DNA of 41,233 bases from Fuerstiella sp. (GTDB taxonomy: Bacteria; Planctomycetota; Planctomycetia; Planctomycetales; Planctomycetaceae). Positions within the stretch are counted from its first letter, which is position 1; every line of letters begins with the position of its first letter. Made by a program: the position numbers and the translations under genes. The stretch covers positions 1 to 41,233 of the forward strand of contig JABABI010000040.1 of assembly GCA_014238335.1 (NCBI GenBank), written 5' to 3'. The notes beneath the pieces are model-generated. The model had not been told where the DNA came from and did no database searches. It saw only the letters and a list, made by a program, of their open reading frames with translations. Shown one piece after another: positions 32,016 to 41,140 of the stretch.

Positions 32016-32936
32016 ATGAATTTTAAACCATCACTTTCACGCCGTGCACTTCTGGGTGGCGCGGCAGCAACTGCCGCCTCAACCGCTTGTTCTTCACCAG
32101 CTGTCAGCGCTGATCAGACCAGTCGCAGCGATGTGCCCGACGACTTCACGATTCAGAATAAAAAGATCCGTCAGTCGGTGATGGGATGGTGCTTCAAGCC
32201 AATGCCCGTGTCGGAACTGATTCGTCACTGTACCGACATTGGTCTGGAAGCCATTGAGGGTATCAGTCCGGAGTTTTACCCCGAGGCACGCAAACGGGGA
32301 TTGAAGATTTCACTGGTCAGCAGTCATGGCTTCGCGAAGGGCCCGGTCGATCCGGAAAATCACGCAGAGTGCATCGCTAAGTTGAAAGGGTCCATCGACA
32401 AAGCCGTTGAATTTGGTGCTCCCAGCGTCATCACATTCACAGGCATGTCTGTGCAGGGAATCAATGACCAAACTGCAGAAAAGAACTGTCTGGAGTGCTG
32501 GAAGAACGTCATTGGTTATGCGGAAGAAAAGCAGATCACGCTTGTTCTGGAACACCTGAATTCGCGAGACGATTCTCATCCAATGAAAGGGCACCCGGGC
32601 TATTTTGGTGATGATGTTGACCGTTGCGTGGACCTCGTCAAGCGGATGGATTCTGACAGATTCAAACTGCTGTTTGACGTCTACCACGTACAGGTCATGA
32701 ATGGCGACGTGATTCGACGAATTCGTAACTATCATCCGTACATCGGACATTATCACACGGCTGGAAATCCGGGACGCTGTGAACTGGACCAGAACCAGGA
32801 GATCAACTACCCCGCCGTCATGCGAGCGATTCTGGAGACCGGCTACGACTTGTTTGTGGCCCAGGAATTCATCCCGACGTGGGATGACCCCGTTCAATCG
32901 CTGCGACATTCCGCCATGGTGTGTGACGTCAAATAG
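32016..32936 (+). CDS. Tat-exported TIM-barrel protein, hydroxypyruvate isomerase-like
   Basis: 306 residues. The leader has LSRRALLGGAAATAASTACSS, a twin-arginine signal. The mature domain is an AP-endonuclease-2-like TIM barrel of the hydroxypyruvate isomerase / sugar-phosphate isomerase group: MGWCFKPMPVSELIRHC, LVLEHLNSRDDSHPMKGHPGYFGD (metal Glu), KLLFDVYHVQVMNGD (metal Asp/His), IGHYHTAGNPGRCEL (metal His) and LFVAQEFIPT (metal Glu). All ligands of the family are present, so it should be active on a small ketose or hydroxy-aldehyde. Many planctomycete copies carry Tat leaders, and substrate is unknown. Stands alone in front of the E2-like gene. Confidence 0.92.
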   Translation: MNFKPSLSRRALLGGAAATAASTACSSPAVSADQTSRSDVPDDFTIQNKKIRQSVMGWCFKPMPVSELIRHCTDIGLEAIEGISPEFYPEARKRGLKISLVSSHGFAKGPVDPENHAECIAKLKGSIDKAVEFGAPSVITFTGMSVQGINDQTAEKNCLECWKNVIGYAEEKQITLVLEHLNSRDDSHPMKGHPGYFGDDVDRCVDLVKRMDSDRFKLLFDVYHVQVMNGDVIRRIRNYHPYIGHYHTAGNPGRCELDQNQEINYPAVMRAILETGYDLFVAQEFIPTWDDPVQSLRHSAMVCDVK

Positions 32937-33005
32937 GACAGACAGCGTTCAGCAATCAGAGAAACTTTTCTGAAATCGGGACAGGGACGTGCAGGAGCAG
33001 GGAAA

Positions 33006-33785
33006 GTGAGTACGAACCGAGACGGCAGAATCTTTGGAATCCCACGAAGCCGACGGCTGACCTGGGACCTTTTGCATTTTCATCGAGCGGTCCCACTCTG
33101 CGGACACGACCGATTCTGCAATCTCCGCGCGGTTGCTGAAGCACGCGCCGCCAGTCCGGTGCGAGTTTCGTGGCCTGCGATCTTTTTGAAAGCCTATGCC
33201 ATTGTGGCGCAGGAAATTCCGGAACTTCGGCAGACTTGGTATCGCTGGCCGTGGGCTCATCTTTACCAGCATCCGCAAAGTATAGGTATCCTGACCGTCC
33301 AGCGGGAATTCAAAGGAGAACCCTGGCTGTTCTGGGCACGCATTCCCGTACCGGAAGAAACTCCTTTAACGGAAATTCAGGCGACAATCGATCGGTATAC
33401 AACTGAGCTTGTGCCTGATCTGTTTCGAAAGGAACTGCAATTTGCCAGTCTTCCAACCGTATTGCGGAGATTAGTCTGGGGATGGAACGTCAACGTGGCC
33501 AAGTCGAAGAGGGCAAAGCGGTTGGGGACATTTTTTCTGTCCACCCTGGCCAGCAGAGGAGTGGAAATACCCGTTCCTCCATCCATTCATACCGGCTGTC
33601 TGACGTACGGCGTCATGAATGATCAGTACGACTGCAAGGTGACTATTGCCTATGACCACAGGGTGATGGATGGTGCACTCGTAGCTGATGTTATGCGGAA
33701 CCTGGAATGCGTATTGTTGGAAACTGTTTGCTCCGAACTCTTGAAACTCACCTCCGTACATGTGAGTATGGAGGAAGTAGCGTAG
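33006..33785 (+). CDS. Stand-alone 2-oxoacid dehydrogenase E2-type acyltransferase domain
   Basis: 259 residues from GTG 33006, preceded by a purine-rich AGGAGCAGGG. No lipoyl or peripheral-subunit-binding domain is present, only the catalytic CAT-like fold. The active-site motif appears as IAYDHRVMDGALVADVMRNLE, with His and Asp of the DHRxxDG signature. Also FLKAYAIVAQEIPELRQTWYRWPWAHLY and TGCLTYGVMNDQYDCKVTI match the family. Known E2 catalytic domains form trimers or larger cores and transfer acyl groups to CoA; without lipoyl domains it probably transfers acyl groups to another acceptor. Partner genes are not evident. The neighbour downstream, after ~100 bp, is an XRE regulator. Confidence 0.85.
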   Translation: MSTNRDGRIFGIPRSRRLTWDLLHFHRAVPLCGHDRFCNLRAVAEARAASPVRVSWPAIFLKAYAIVAQEIPELRQTWYRWPWAHLYQHPQSIGILTVQREFKGEPWLFWARIPVPEETPLTEIQATIDRYTTELVPDLFRKELQFASLPTVLRRLVWGWNVNVAKSKRAKRLGTFFLSTLASRGVEIPVPPSIHTGCLTYGVMNDQYDCKVTIAYDHRVMDGALVADVMRNLECVLLETVCSELLKLTSVHVSMEEVA

Positions 33786-33889
33786 CACAACACTGATACT
33801 AGCCTCTCTGACCATTACGCTGGACCCGACAGTCGTTAAGGCGATTGCATTAGTTTTCAACGTACGGTACAGAAACTGAGGTTACATCA

Positions 33890-34240
33890 GTGAAGAAGAA
33901 AGCAGCCTCAAAAAGAGGCAAGCAGGCGGAACCCCAACGACCAGCCAGAGTTGGTGGGCGATCCACCGTCGAAACCGGTGTCAACTGGTCTCGTGTTGGT
34001 CGCAGACGTTTGCAGAATGACAACGCCGTTCAGGATATTGCCACGGCAATGAAGGCGCTGCGCGAGGCAAAGGGGCATTCGATTGGCAAGCTTGCCAAAG
34101 AACTGAATGTTGCTCCCGCGACCATTATCAAGTTCGAAGACCGCGGACATCCTGTGTCCATCAAGATCGTTACGGCATTAGCAGAGCGTTTGGGATCTAC
34201 GTTGGAGCTGAAGACGGCTTCCCTGCGCAAGAAGAAGTAG
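33890..34240 (+). CDS. XRE family helix-turn-helix regulator
   Basis: 116 residues from GTG 33890. The first ~50 residues are basic (KKKAASKRGKQAEPQRPAR), the rest is a HTH_3 domain: IATAMKALREAKGHSIGKLAKELNVAPATIIKFEDRG, with helices 2 and 3 at SIGKLAKELN and APATIIKFED, then VSIKIVTALAERLGSTLEL. Cytoplasmic DNA-binding protein, single domain without a sensor region. The KIVTALAERLGSTLEL tail resembles antitoxin-type XRE proteins, but no toxin gene is adjacent. Confidence 0.87.
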   Translation: MKKKAASKRGKQAEPQRPARVGGRSTVETGVNWSRVGRRRLQNDNAVQDIATAMKALREAKGHSIGKLAKELNVAPATIIKFEDRGHPVSIKIVTALAERLGSTLELKTASLRKKK

Positions 34241-34294
34241 TCGTCGGCACGTTGCGTTTCTACCCGGTGACGGTCTTTAAAAAACCGCCTCTAC

Positions 34295-34306
34295 CACCAC
34301 GTGGTG
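34295..34306. promoter_or_regulatory. Perfect 12-base palindrome between convergent genes
   Basis: CACCACGTGGTG lies between the 3' ends of the XRE gene (plus) and the HTTM gene (minus). A perfect even palindrome would suit a dimeric DNA-binding protein; its position between two stops makes a promoter role unlikely. An AT-rich hairpin-like CGGTCTTTAAAAAACCG lies just before it. Confidence 0.3.
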
Positions 34307-34377
34307 TGTGTCTGCGCCAGGCCGTCCGTCGTGGACCAGTAAATCTTAAGCAGAGATGCCGAACTTGAGTCACGCTT

Positions 34378-35508
34378 CTAGTTCATTGGATCTGCCGGCG
34401 ACTGCGGCACACCGCCGAGTGCATCTACGGACTCTGGTACTTGGCTTTCCAGTTCACGCGCGAGTTCGTCCCATTCATTTGAAGTGTGCTCCGATGAAAC
34501 GTTCGCGCCGACGTCAGTGATCGGCACAAGTCCTGCATTGCCGTGGACGTTATCGATGTGTCGTGACAGAGACAGTCGGTTGCGCCACCATTCCGGGTCG
34601 CCGAAAGCAAAATAGCCATACGTCATGATCAGCCCGAAGGTCCACATGCCCAGGAATGCGCCGATACCCAGGTGCATGCCCGTGCCGACAGTCAGCATCA
34701 CAGGTCGCCAGCGTTGGTTCCAGACAAGAACACAGAAGAATACCTCCCAGGCGACTGTTATGTGTGCGATCAGGTAGGGTAGCCATGGCATCCATGCCAT
34801 CCACGTCAGGTCCAGCGTCTGATACTCCTGATTCGCCATGACCTGCCACATGGCCTCTCCCGTCCACCACGTATCCCCTTTCAGCTTGGCGAAGCCCGCC
34901 CAGAAATAGATGACGCACATATGAATCTGAATCAGACGTAATGCTGTCCTGGCAGACGCGTGTTTTCGGATCTGAATACTGAGCCCCTTCGATTTCCGCC
35001 ACCGATCACGAATCAGTTGATCAACGGAAAGAGCCGCTCCGGAGGGTCCAATTGCCAGATACAGACATAACATCCCCAGGATCTGGTCGAGTCCGAAGTT
35101 GGCGATGGGTACTCGCTGGGAATACGAAATGGTAATCAGGAACGCCAGCACAGATGTCATCCGTGTTGCCAGACCCAGACAGAACATGATCGCCACAATT
35201 ACGCAGCTGCAGTGAACGACGAACAGCCACTCATCACTCACATAATAGAGAAACGAAAACATCAGGTCATTCTGGTGAAACTGCAACATCGTCGTTAACG
35301 GCTGCAGTCCGTCGCTGGCAAAAAATGCACTCAGGTCCAGACCCCAGACCAGAAGGTTGTACACCAGCATCGATCCGGTCAGGACTCGAATCATGCCCAG
35401 GGTAAACGGATCGGCAGGAGCGAACCAGAAATTCCTCCATTGCTCAGCAGCGGCATGCGAAGCGCTAAGGCACTGTCGGAGAAGTGTGTTGGTCGGAATC
35501 GTACTCAT
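34378..35508 (-). CDS. HTTM domain membrane protein (vitamin-K-dependent carboxylase-like)
   Basis: 376 residues. The N-terminal FWFAPADPFTLGMIRVLTGSMLVYNLLVWGLDLSAFF (split by hydrophobic runs) matches the HTTM domain start, with FASDGLQPL following. At least six further hydrophobic segments cover the rest to about residue 310; the end is a soluble acidic tail. HTTM proteins are relatives of gamma-glutamyl carboxylase. The protein is multi-pass in the cytoplasmic membrane. It follows, with a 48-bp gap, a gene for a single-TM protein with a periplasmic domain, a pairing that suggests a complex. Confidence 0.88.
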   Translation of the reverse strand: MSTIPTNTLLRQCLSASHAAAEQWRNFWFAPADPFTLGMIRVLTGSMLVYNLLVWGLDLSAFFASDGLQPLTTMLQFHQNDLMFSFLYYVSDEWLFVVHCSCVIVAIMFCLGLATRMTSVLAFLITISYSQRVPIANFGLDQILGMLCLYLAIGPSGAALSVDQLIRDRWRKSKGLSIQIRKHASARTALRLIQIHMCVIYFWAGFAKLKGDTWWTGEAMWQVMANQEYQTLDLTWMAWMPWLPYLIAHITVAWEVFFCVLVWNQRWRPVMLTVGTGMHLGIGAFLGMWTFGLIMTYGYFAFGDPEWWRNRLSLSRHIDNVHGNAGLVPITDVGANVSSEHTSNEWDELARELESQVPESVDALGGVPQSPADPMN

Positions 35509-35556
35509 GAGATCGCTGAAACTCCGGGTGCCGGAAGGTTCTCCGCAGTTGTTCGA

Positions 35557-36138
35557 TCAGAAGTTGGCGGACGCGGTGGATGTTCCCGCTGCAGCTGTGT
35601 CGTCTGTTCGAAAGTCATAGGAGCCAATAGGCTCTTCGAAAAACGTCTCAACATCGGATAGCTTTCCACCAGCCTGAATTCTGGCGATGGAGGAAGGGCT
35701 GTGGAGGAGCCTTGACAGTCGGATCGTCCGGGAATCATGCCGGATCGCAAAGTGCCTTGCGTATGCTTCGAAGACAGGTCCCTGGGTTTCAGGCGGAAAT
35801 GCGCCAATGTTTTCCGCCAGCATAAAATAGCGATGGTACAGCAAACGTGGTCCGATTTTCGGATCGGGAAAGCGTCCCTTCAGTGGTGTGTCACCAGGGC
35901 GGTCTATGGCCCACGACATCAGGGTGCTGGCTCCAGGGTCCGGGGCAAAGAAATGATAGCCGTGATTAAGAAACAACAGTTGGTTGTAGGGCATGGCCAC
36001 ACGTGACGCATCGACCAGTAATGGGGATGCAGGCGGCATTCCTGCGGGCGAAATAAAAATCGCAAAGACATGAAACGCCAGCCATAAATTGACCAGCACG
36101 AAGCCCGTCTTCTTGAGCCCGACGAGTATTGAGTTCAT
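35557..36138 (-). CDS. Membrane-anchored hypothetical protein paired with HTTM
   Basis: 193 residues from ATG 36138 (MNSILVGLKKTGFVLVNLW); the frame is open to 36423 but the extra N-terminal 95 residues have no membrane or conserved pattern. One transmembrane segment at ~10-30 ends in HVFAIFISPAG. The rest holds a conserved-looking NHGYHFFAPDPGASTLMSW, PKIGPRLLYHRYFMLAENIG and YARHFAIRHDSRTIRLSRLLH. No domain recognised. Next gene in the same operon is the HTTM protein, so the pair probably acts together at the membrane. Confidence 0.75.
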   Translation of the reverse strand: MNSILVGLKKTGFVLVNLWLAFHVFAIFISPAGMPPASPLLVDASRVAMPYNQLLFLNHGYHFFAPDPGASTLMSWAIDRPGDTPLKGRFPDPKIGPRLLYHRYFMLAENIGAFPPETQGPVFEAYARHFAIRHDSRTIRLSRLLHSPSSIARIQAGGKLSDVETFFEEPIGSYDFRTDDTAAAGTSTASANF

Positions 36139-36491
36139 GATCTGGGTGCCCGACGACGGCAGAAAATCAAAGGAGGTGGCCCCGCAGACCATACGAGCTG
36201 CGGGCCGAAACCGGGAAGCGACTCCAGCAGGTCGAGACGTCTGATCCAACGACCGAGCGTTTTTCCGCGAATTTACGTCGCTGGTTACGGTACAGAAAGA
36301 AACCCCCGCGGAGCCTGGCTGGTCAGCCAACTCCATTCTTCCGCGGCTACCTGGTAAACGCAACAGGAAAAGGAGAGCGCGTGGAGCGCAATTCACCAGA
36401 CACACGTTCTGATCATGTGCCAAGAATATCCGTTGCGTTTACGGATTCCGGGGGCCCTGACTGACGTCCATCGAAGGACTCACGAGCGCGG

Positions 36492-37256
36492 CTATGCGCT
36501 TGCTCGTCGGCGCTGATAGCCGGAATCAGAATCCAGTGCCTGGATTCGGTCTGACATGACGGCCAGCGTGTCGGCAATCAGCTTCTGCTGTTTGACGACA
36601 TTATCCAGCACTTCCGTCAGCGACTCCAGACGAATGCAGCTGGCTTCGTGGTGTTTCTGAAGCATCCCCGCAATATGGGAAACGTCTGACCCGCCATCAG
36701 AATCGGATGCGGCAACAACCTGAGGGGCGGTGGATTCCGCGTCCTGGATGTTTGTTTCAGCCACGGCCTGCAACAGCTCCAGAACGCCGTCATCGGGTGT
36801 ATAAGTCAATTCTTCGACAAGTTCGATCTGCTCTTCCAGTCGCTCGACCAGTTCTTCGACTGCGCCGGCCTGTTTTTCCGAAGATGTATTCAGCACGAAT
36901 GCCTCTTCGTCAAGTGTAATCCGACCAGCGTCCGCGGCCAGACGGAACAGCAGCCGATGTCGACCGACTTCCAGCAGGTCGCCGTCGAACAGCTGACATT
37001 CGGACACGGCAGTTCCATTCACCAGCAGGGCAGGTTCTGCGACGTCGCAGGTCAGTCGAACCTGATTGTACTCCACAGTGACGCGGGTATGAACATCGGG
37101 AATCCCGACATCACCGAATCGAAGCTGGCAGTTCGCAGCACTCCCAATCAGGAATTCGCCGATCGAAACCGGCTCGATGGGCTGTCGACAAGCGGAAGAT
37201 GCAACACGGAAATAACCCACCGTGTCAGCTGGATAGACCTGGCCTGAAAAATTCAC
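36492..37256 (-). CDS. FHA-like domain protein with C-terminal coiled coil
   Basis: 254 residues from GTG 37256, chosen because AGGGAGG sits about 6 bases before it; ATG 37295 is an alternative. Residues ~20-110 form a forkhead-associated-like fold: IGEFLIGSAANCQLRFGDVGIPDVHTRVTVEYN, LLVNGTAVSECQLFDGDLLEVGRHRLLFRL. The G-R-S-x-x-x-H core is degenerate (GSAANCQLRF), so phosphothreonine binding is uncertain. Residues ~125-240 are helical, Glu/Gln-rich (AVEELVERLEEQIELVEELTY) and end in DTLAVMSDRIQALDS. Probably a cytoplasmic scaffold. Upstream on the same strand are the anti-sigma and sigma factor genes. Confidence 0.75.
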   Translation of the reverse strand: MNFSGQVYPADTVGYFRVASSACRQPIEPVSIGEFLIGSAANCQLRFGDVGIPDVHTRVTVEYNQVRLTCDVAEPALLVNGTAVSECQLFDGDLLEVGRHRLLFRLAADAGRITLDEEAFVLNTSSEKQAGAVEELVERLEEQIELVEELTYTPDDGVLELLQAVAETNIQDAESTAPQVVAASDSDGGSDVSHIAGMLQKHHEASCIRLESLTEVLDNVVKQQKLIADTLAVMSDRIQALDSDSGYQRRRASA

Positions 37257-37490
37257 GACGCCCTCCCTGGCGAGTACCTCGCTCACGCAAACCATTTACT
37301 GCGCGATATGACACCACACTTCCGGAATCGACACAGTAATGGGCACAACTGCGGGTTGATTTGAAAATTTGGTCAAGTTTGAACAGCAAATGTTCGACAC
37401 GCGTAGTTTTCCGCACGGGGGCAGTAAACCATCCGGCAGAATCTGCCAGTTGCTGCCGACTGCTGCAAGGCGCGGTGATTCGCGTTCACG

Positions 37491-38078
37491 TCAGAAACTC
37501 AGGTCCTGGCCCCGGGTCGCTGATGCGTACGGTACGTACATCTGATGTGTGACCGGATCGACCAAAAACAGCGTACCGTTGCGGTCGGACATCTGAACCA
37601 GCCTGCCTGGCTGAGCACCATCAGGTCGCTGGACAGTCTGATTCTGAAAATTCCCACCGGGCTGAAAGCTGACGTTCATGGCTGGAATTGGCGTATAATT
37701 GCCGACCGATTCCACATCATTCGTCGGCAGATTCTGGATGGCAGTGACCATTGCCAAAGTCAGCGAACAGACACACAGGGCTGCCACTGCTCCATTAAAC
37801 CGACGTCGTTCAGGAGCTGGGTCCACACTGCGGCGTGACTTCAGCTGTTCGGCAATTGCCGGCCAGACGAATCCGGTCGGAATGTCATCCGTATCTTCAT
37901 CGCGAACCTGTTCAATGACGTACATCGCATCCACCATCCCTGCATGGTATGAGCGACAATCAGAACAGGAGTGCAGATGTTCGGTCAGCTGACGTTCTTC
38001 TTCCGGCTGCGTATCATCGCCAACAGCCAGGTGAGTCAAATGTCGAGCGTCCGCACACTTCATACTCTGCTTCTGCAT
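37491..38078 (-). CDS. Zinc-finger anti-sigma factor
   Basis: 195 residues from ATG 38078 (MQKQSMKCADARHL); 38063 (MKCADAR) and a more distant 38159 are alternatives. The N-terminus has the ZAS motif: HLTHL, then EHLHSCSDCRSYH with His-x3-Cys-x2-Cys. A single transmembrane helix (FNGAVAALCVCSLTLAMVTAI) follows at ~110, with a periplasmic C-terminal part rich in Gln/Pro/Asn. It should hold the ECF sigma factor (gene immediately upstream, 137 bp away) inactive at the membrane until an envelope signal. Order sigma then anti-sigma is the usual arrangement. Confidence 0.85.
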   Translation of the reverse strand: MQKQSMKCADARHLTHLAVGDDTQPEEERQLTEHLHSCSDCRSYHAGMVDAMYVIEQVRDEDTDDIPTGFVWPAIAEQLKSRRSVDPAPERRRFNGAVAALCVCSLTLAMVTAIQNLPTNDVESVGNYTPIPAMNVSFQPGGNFQNQTVQRPDGAQPGRLVQMSDRNGTLFLVDPVTHQMYVPYASATRGQDLSF

Positions 38079-38215
38079 CGTTCTGCTACTCCATGATTCC
38101 CGGTTTGCCTGCGAGCATTTATTCACCGTCGACCGACAGCTCACATCTGATGTGGGCACGCCGCATCGTTCAGTTGTTTATCCGCAGCCACCGGCATTAC
38201 CTGCCAGCGACTGCA

Positions 38216-38863
38216 TTACCCGATTTGTTCTTCCTCAATACACCTCTGCCGTCGATCCCACGCTTCTTTGAACATTCGTCGCGCTTCCGCCAGTCGCCAG
38301 CGAATAGTGGCCTCGCTGCGTTCCGTGACGGCGGCAACTTCCGATGTGGAAAAGCCCTCAAGATCCCGCAGCACCAGCACCGTGCGATACGTTTCCGGGA
38401 TGTCCTCGAGAACCGTCCGGACTTCCTGAGATAAATCGATTTCACCACGTGGGTCCGGGGCCTGAGGATCCGGAACACGATTCTCACCCGCCTCACTGAA
38501 CAACGCCCACTTACCCTTGCGTTTGATTTTTCGCAGATGGTCGTATGTTGTGTTAACTGCAATCCGAAACAGCCACGGTCCAAACCGCCGCGACGGATCA
38601 AACTGCTCAAGACGGTCAAAAGCCTTCAGAAAAGCATCCTGAGCAAGATCCAGCGCCATTTCCTGGTCGGGCATGAAACGTCGGATGACCTTGATCACAC
38701 GCCGTTCGTACCGTTGAGCCAGCTGACCGAAAGCATCCGTGTCACCCTGCCGAGCCTGCTCGACCAGACGCGCATCGGTAGCCTGAGACACCAACGAATC
38801 ATCGGAATCCGCGTCTGCCTCGGACGAGCCGTAGTTCGTGTCCGAATCGGTCATTGTCAGCAT
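38216..38863 (-). CDS. ECF-family RNA polymerase sigma factor
   Basis: 215 residues from ATG 38863; ATG 38854 (MTDSD) is equally possible. Region 2 is clear: YERRVIKVIRRFMPDQEMALDLAQDAFLKAFDRLEQFDPSRRFGPWLFRIAVNTTYDHLRKI, with DLAQDAFLKAF typical of sigma 2.2-2.4. Region 4 has LPETYR-like IPETYRTVLVLRDLEGFSTSEVAAVTERSEATIRWRLAEARRMF, the helix-turn-helix for the -35 element. It directs transcription of an envelope-response regulon. Paired with the ZAS anti-sigma downstream. An acidic N-terminal extension (DSDTNYGSSEADADSDDS) precedes region 2. Confidence 0.95.
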   Translation of the reverse strand: MLTMTDSDTNYGSSEADADSDDSLVSQATDARLVEQARQGDTDAFGQLAQRYERRVIKVIRRFMPDQEMALDLAQDAFLKAFDRLEQFDPSRRFGPWLFRIAVNTTYDHLRKIKRKGKWALFSEAGENRVPDPQAPDPRGEIDLSQEVRTVLEDIPETYRTVLVLRDLEGFSTSEVAAVTERSEATIRWRLAEARRMFKEAWDRRQRCIEEEQIG

Positions 38864-39097
38864 TTCGTCGGCCTTTCAGCCCTAAATACGCTGAAATTCC
38901 GAGATCTGTTGGAGCTAAATCAGAGGGTTTCCGAGTGATGGAGATGTTGTGGAGGCAGAATTGTCTGTGCAATCCACGACGAAAACACGATCCACAGCTC
39001 TGGTCATTGCCGAGACCGTGACTCCGGGAAAAAATTTAACAGGAAACATGTTGTACTGATCGGCATCCAGGCAGGGCAAGCTGAGTGCCGGACGGAC

Positions 39098-40084
39098 TCA
39101 GGCCAGCAGTTGCTGAATTTCGTCCGCCGTAAATCGTTGTTCCATTCTGGCCCCCAGCTGACTGACAATGCGCGCCGCCGCATGCGACGCCAGCTGTCCC
39201 GCTTCCTTCCACGACAGACCGTTGGTGACTCCGTACAGCAGTCCGCCCGCGTACATATCGCCGGCACCTGTTGTGTCTATCGCATCGACGGCCACACCTT
39301 CAATAGCAATCGTTTCGCCACCATCCATGATGATCGACCCATTCGGTCCCAGCGTTATGGCCACGTTCTCTGCGTAACGATGAATTTCTGCTGCACATTC
39401 AACAGGATCATCTTTCCCAGTAAGGCTTTTCGCCTCTTCTTCGTTGCAGAAGAACAGGTCGACAGGCCCCTCGATCAGACTTCGGATTTCGTCTCGAATC
39501 ATGTTGACCAGAAACGGATCTGAAGCGGTAAACGCCACTTTCACGTTGTTCTTCTTGGCCAGTTCAATTGCCTTGTAAGCGGCCGCTTTTGTTGAGTCTC
39601 CAGTCAGAAGATAACCTTCCACGTACACGTACTTCGCCTGTTTAAGTTCGTCTTCGTCGATGTCGGCTTCCGTCAGCGTGGCGGACACGCCGAGATTCGT
39701 CAGCATTGTTCGTTGGGCGTCCTCGCTGATCAGAACAGCACATGTACCCGTCTGTCCTTCGGTCGACGGAGTCACGTCGATCGTTACTCCCATGTTGCGC
39801 ATGTCCTTTAGAAAAAACTCGCCGGTTTCGTCGGCGGCGACTTTGCCAACGTAGGCGGCCTTTCCACCGAAGTCGGCTGCTCCCACGATTGTGTTGGCCG
39901 CTGAACCGCCGGCACAACGGTTCAGATTGAGTCCTGAAAGTCCGTTGATGATCTTCTGCTGTTGATCATCGTCAATCAGAGTCATGATGCCTTTATCAAA
40001 GCCGGTTGCGGCAAGAAGTTCGTCGGACACCTGGGCCTGAATGTCCACAAGCGCATTACCAACTCCATAAATGTCGTACTTCAT
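39098..40084 (-). CDS. PfkB family carbohydrate/nucleoside kinase (adenosine kinase-like)
   Basis: 328 residues. N-terminal YDIYGVGNALVDIQAQV and NRCAGGSAANTIVGAADFGGKAAYVG (PfkB signature 1) and C-terminal DTTGAGDMYAGGLLYG (signature 2, with the catalytic Asp of GAGD) place it in the ribokinase family. The closest layout is the adenosine-kinase-like branch common in planctomycetes and alphaproteobacteria. VEGYLLTGD and FCNEEEAKSLTG support this. It phosphorylates a sugar or nucleoside with ATP in the cytoplasm; substrate not certain. 135 bp downstream of the dehydrogenase gene on the same strand, so the two may be cotranscribed. Confidence 0.9.
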   Translation of the reverse strand: MKYDIYGVGNALVDIQAQVSDELLAATGFDKGIMTLIDDDQQQKIINGLSGLNLNRCAGGSAANTIVGAADFGGKAAYVGKVAADETGEFFLKDMRNMGVTIDVTPSTEGQTGTCAVLISEDAQRTMLTNLGVSATLTEADIDEDELKQAKYVYVEGYLLTGDSTKAAAYKAIELAKKNNVKVAFTASDPFLVNMIRDEIRSLIEGPVDLFFCNEEEAKSLTGKDDPVECAAEIHRYAENVAITLGPNGSIIMDGGETIAIEGVAVDAIDTTGAGDMYAGGLLYGVTNGLSWKEAGQLASHAAARIVSQLGARMEQRFTADEIQQLLA

Positions 40085-40219
40085 ATTATCCCGTTCGTGC
40101 TGATGTTTAAGAAGTCAGAGGTGAAATGCAGGACACTCATTCGCCAGCAATGTTTGCTGCGGCTGCGACTGTGAATCCTGATCATTCGAAAACCACGACG
40201 ACCAGGGCTGTGAATCAGG

Positions 40220-41140
40220 TTACGTGCGGCTTTTCCAGTCGACGTTGGACAGACTTGCCAGGGCAAGCTGTAGAGCGTGAGTTCCGTCGCGACCATGCCC
40301 CTGAGCCTGCAGCGCCAGGTACAGCTGATGTCCCAGCGCAAGGCCGGGCATCGACAGTCCAAGATTCTTTGATTCTTCCAGAGCGATGCCCATGTCTTTG
40401 ATAAAGTGCTCGACAAAGAAACCCGGGTCGAAGTTGTCGTCGATGATTCGTGGTCCAAGGTTCGACAACGACCAGCTTCCCGCAGCTCCGCTGGAGACCG
40501 ATTTCATGACGGTCTGCAGATCAAGTCCGGCCTTGTATCCATACAGCAGCGCTTCGCACACACCGATCATGCCTGTCGCAATCAAAGTTTGATTGACCAT
40601 TTTCGTATGCTGACCGGCGCCCGCCGGCCCTTGATGAACGATCGTCTGGCCCAACGCGTTCCAGCACGGCTGCAATGCTTCCACCACATCCGCATCACCG
40701 CCGATCATGATCGACAGAGTGCCGTTCTTTGCTCCCACGTCACCGCCCGACACCGGAGCATCCACAGAACTGACACCGTTCTCCATCGCAGCGTTGTAGA
40801 TCTCAATCGCAAGTGATGGCTGGCTGGTCGTCATGTCGACCAGCACACTGCCCTCACCTGCGCCCGCGAGAGCACCTTCGTCACCAAGCAGCACCGATCG
40901 TACATCGTGAGGGAATCCGACGATCGAGAAAACAACGTCCGATTTTTCTGCGACCGCCTTCGGTGATTCGGCCCACGCGGCACCTTTGTCCAGCAGAGGC
41001 TGAGATTTCGACTTTGTGCGTGAGTACACCGTGGCTGAGAACCCGGCGTCCATCAGATGGCCGCACATGCTGGCGCCCATGACGCCAGTTCCAATCCATC
41101 CGATTCTGGTTTCGCCTGTTGCGATTTTGATGGCTGCCAT
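40220..41140 (-). CDS. 3-hydroxyisobutyrate dehydrogenase / tartronate-semialdehyde reductase family oxidoreductase
   Basis: 306 residues. The Rossmann N-terminus GWIGTGVMGASMCGHLMDAGF has the family GxGxMGxxM loop, followed by VYSRTKSKSQPL, whose Arg points to NADP or a mixed preference. The substrate-binding DAPVSGGDVGAKNGTLSIMIGG signature and the catalytic Lys in HTKMVNQTLIATGM are intact. FVEHFIKDMGIALEESKNLGL is the C-terminal domain motif. Members reduce tartronate or succinic semialdehyde or oxidise 3-hydroxy acids. Exact substrate unknown. Upstream of the PfkB kinase gene and probably in the same transcript. Confidence 0.93.
   Translation of the reverse strand: MAAIKIATGETRIGWIGTGVMGASMCGHLMDAGFSATVYSRTKSKSQPLLDKGAAWAESPKAVAEKSDVVFSIVGFPHDVRSVLLGDEGALAGAGEGSVLVDMTTSQPSLAIEIYNAAMENGVSSVDAPVSGGDVGAKNGTLSIMIGGDADVVEALQPCWNALGQTIVHQGPAGAGQHTKMVNQTLIATGMIGVCEALLYGYKAGLDLQTVMKSVSSGAAGSWSLSNLGPRIIDDNFDPGFFVEHFIKDMGIALEESKNLGLSMPGLALGHQLYLALQAQGHGRDGTHALQLALASLSNVDWKSRT

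Noticed and set aside
33890..34240. XRE gene as antitoxin of a toxin-antitoxin pair
   Set aside because: Neither neighbour (E2-like acyltransferase, HTTM) is a toxin family and there is no small partner ORF within 130 bp.
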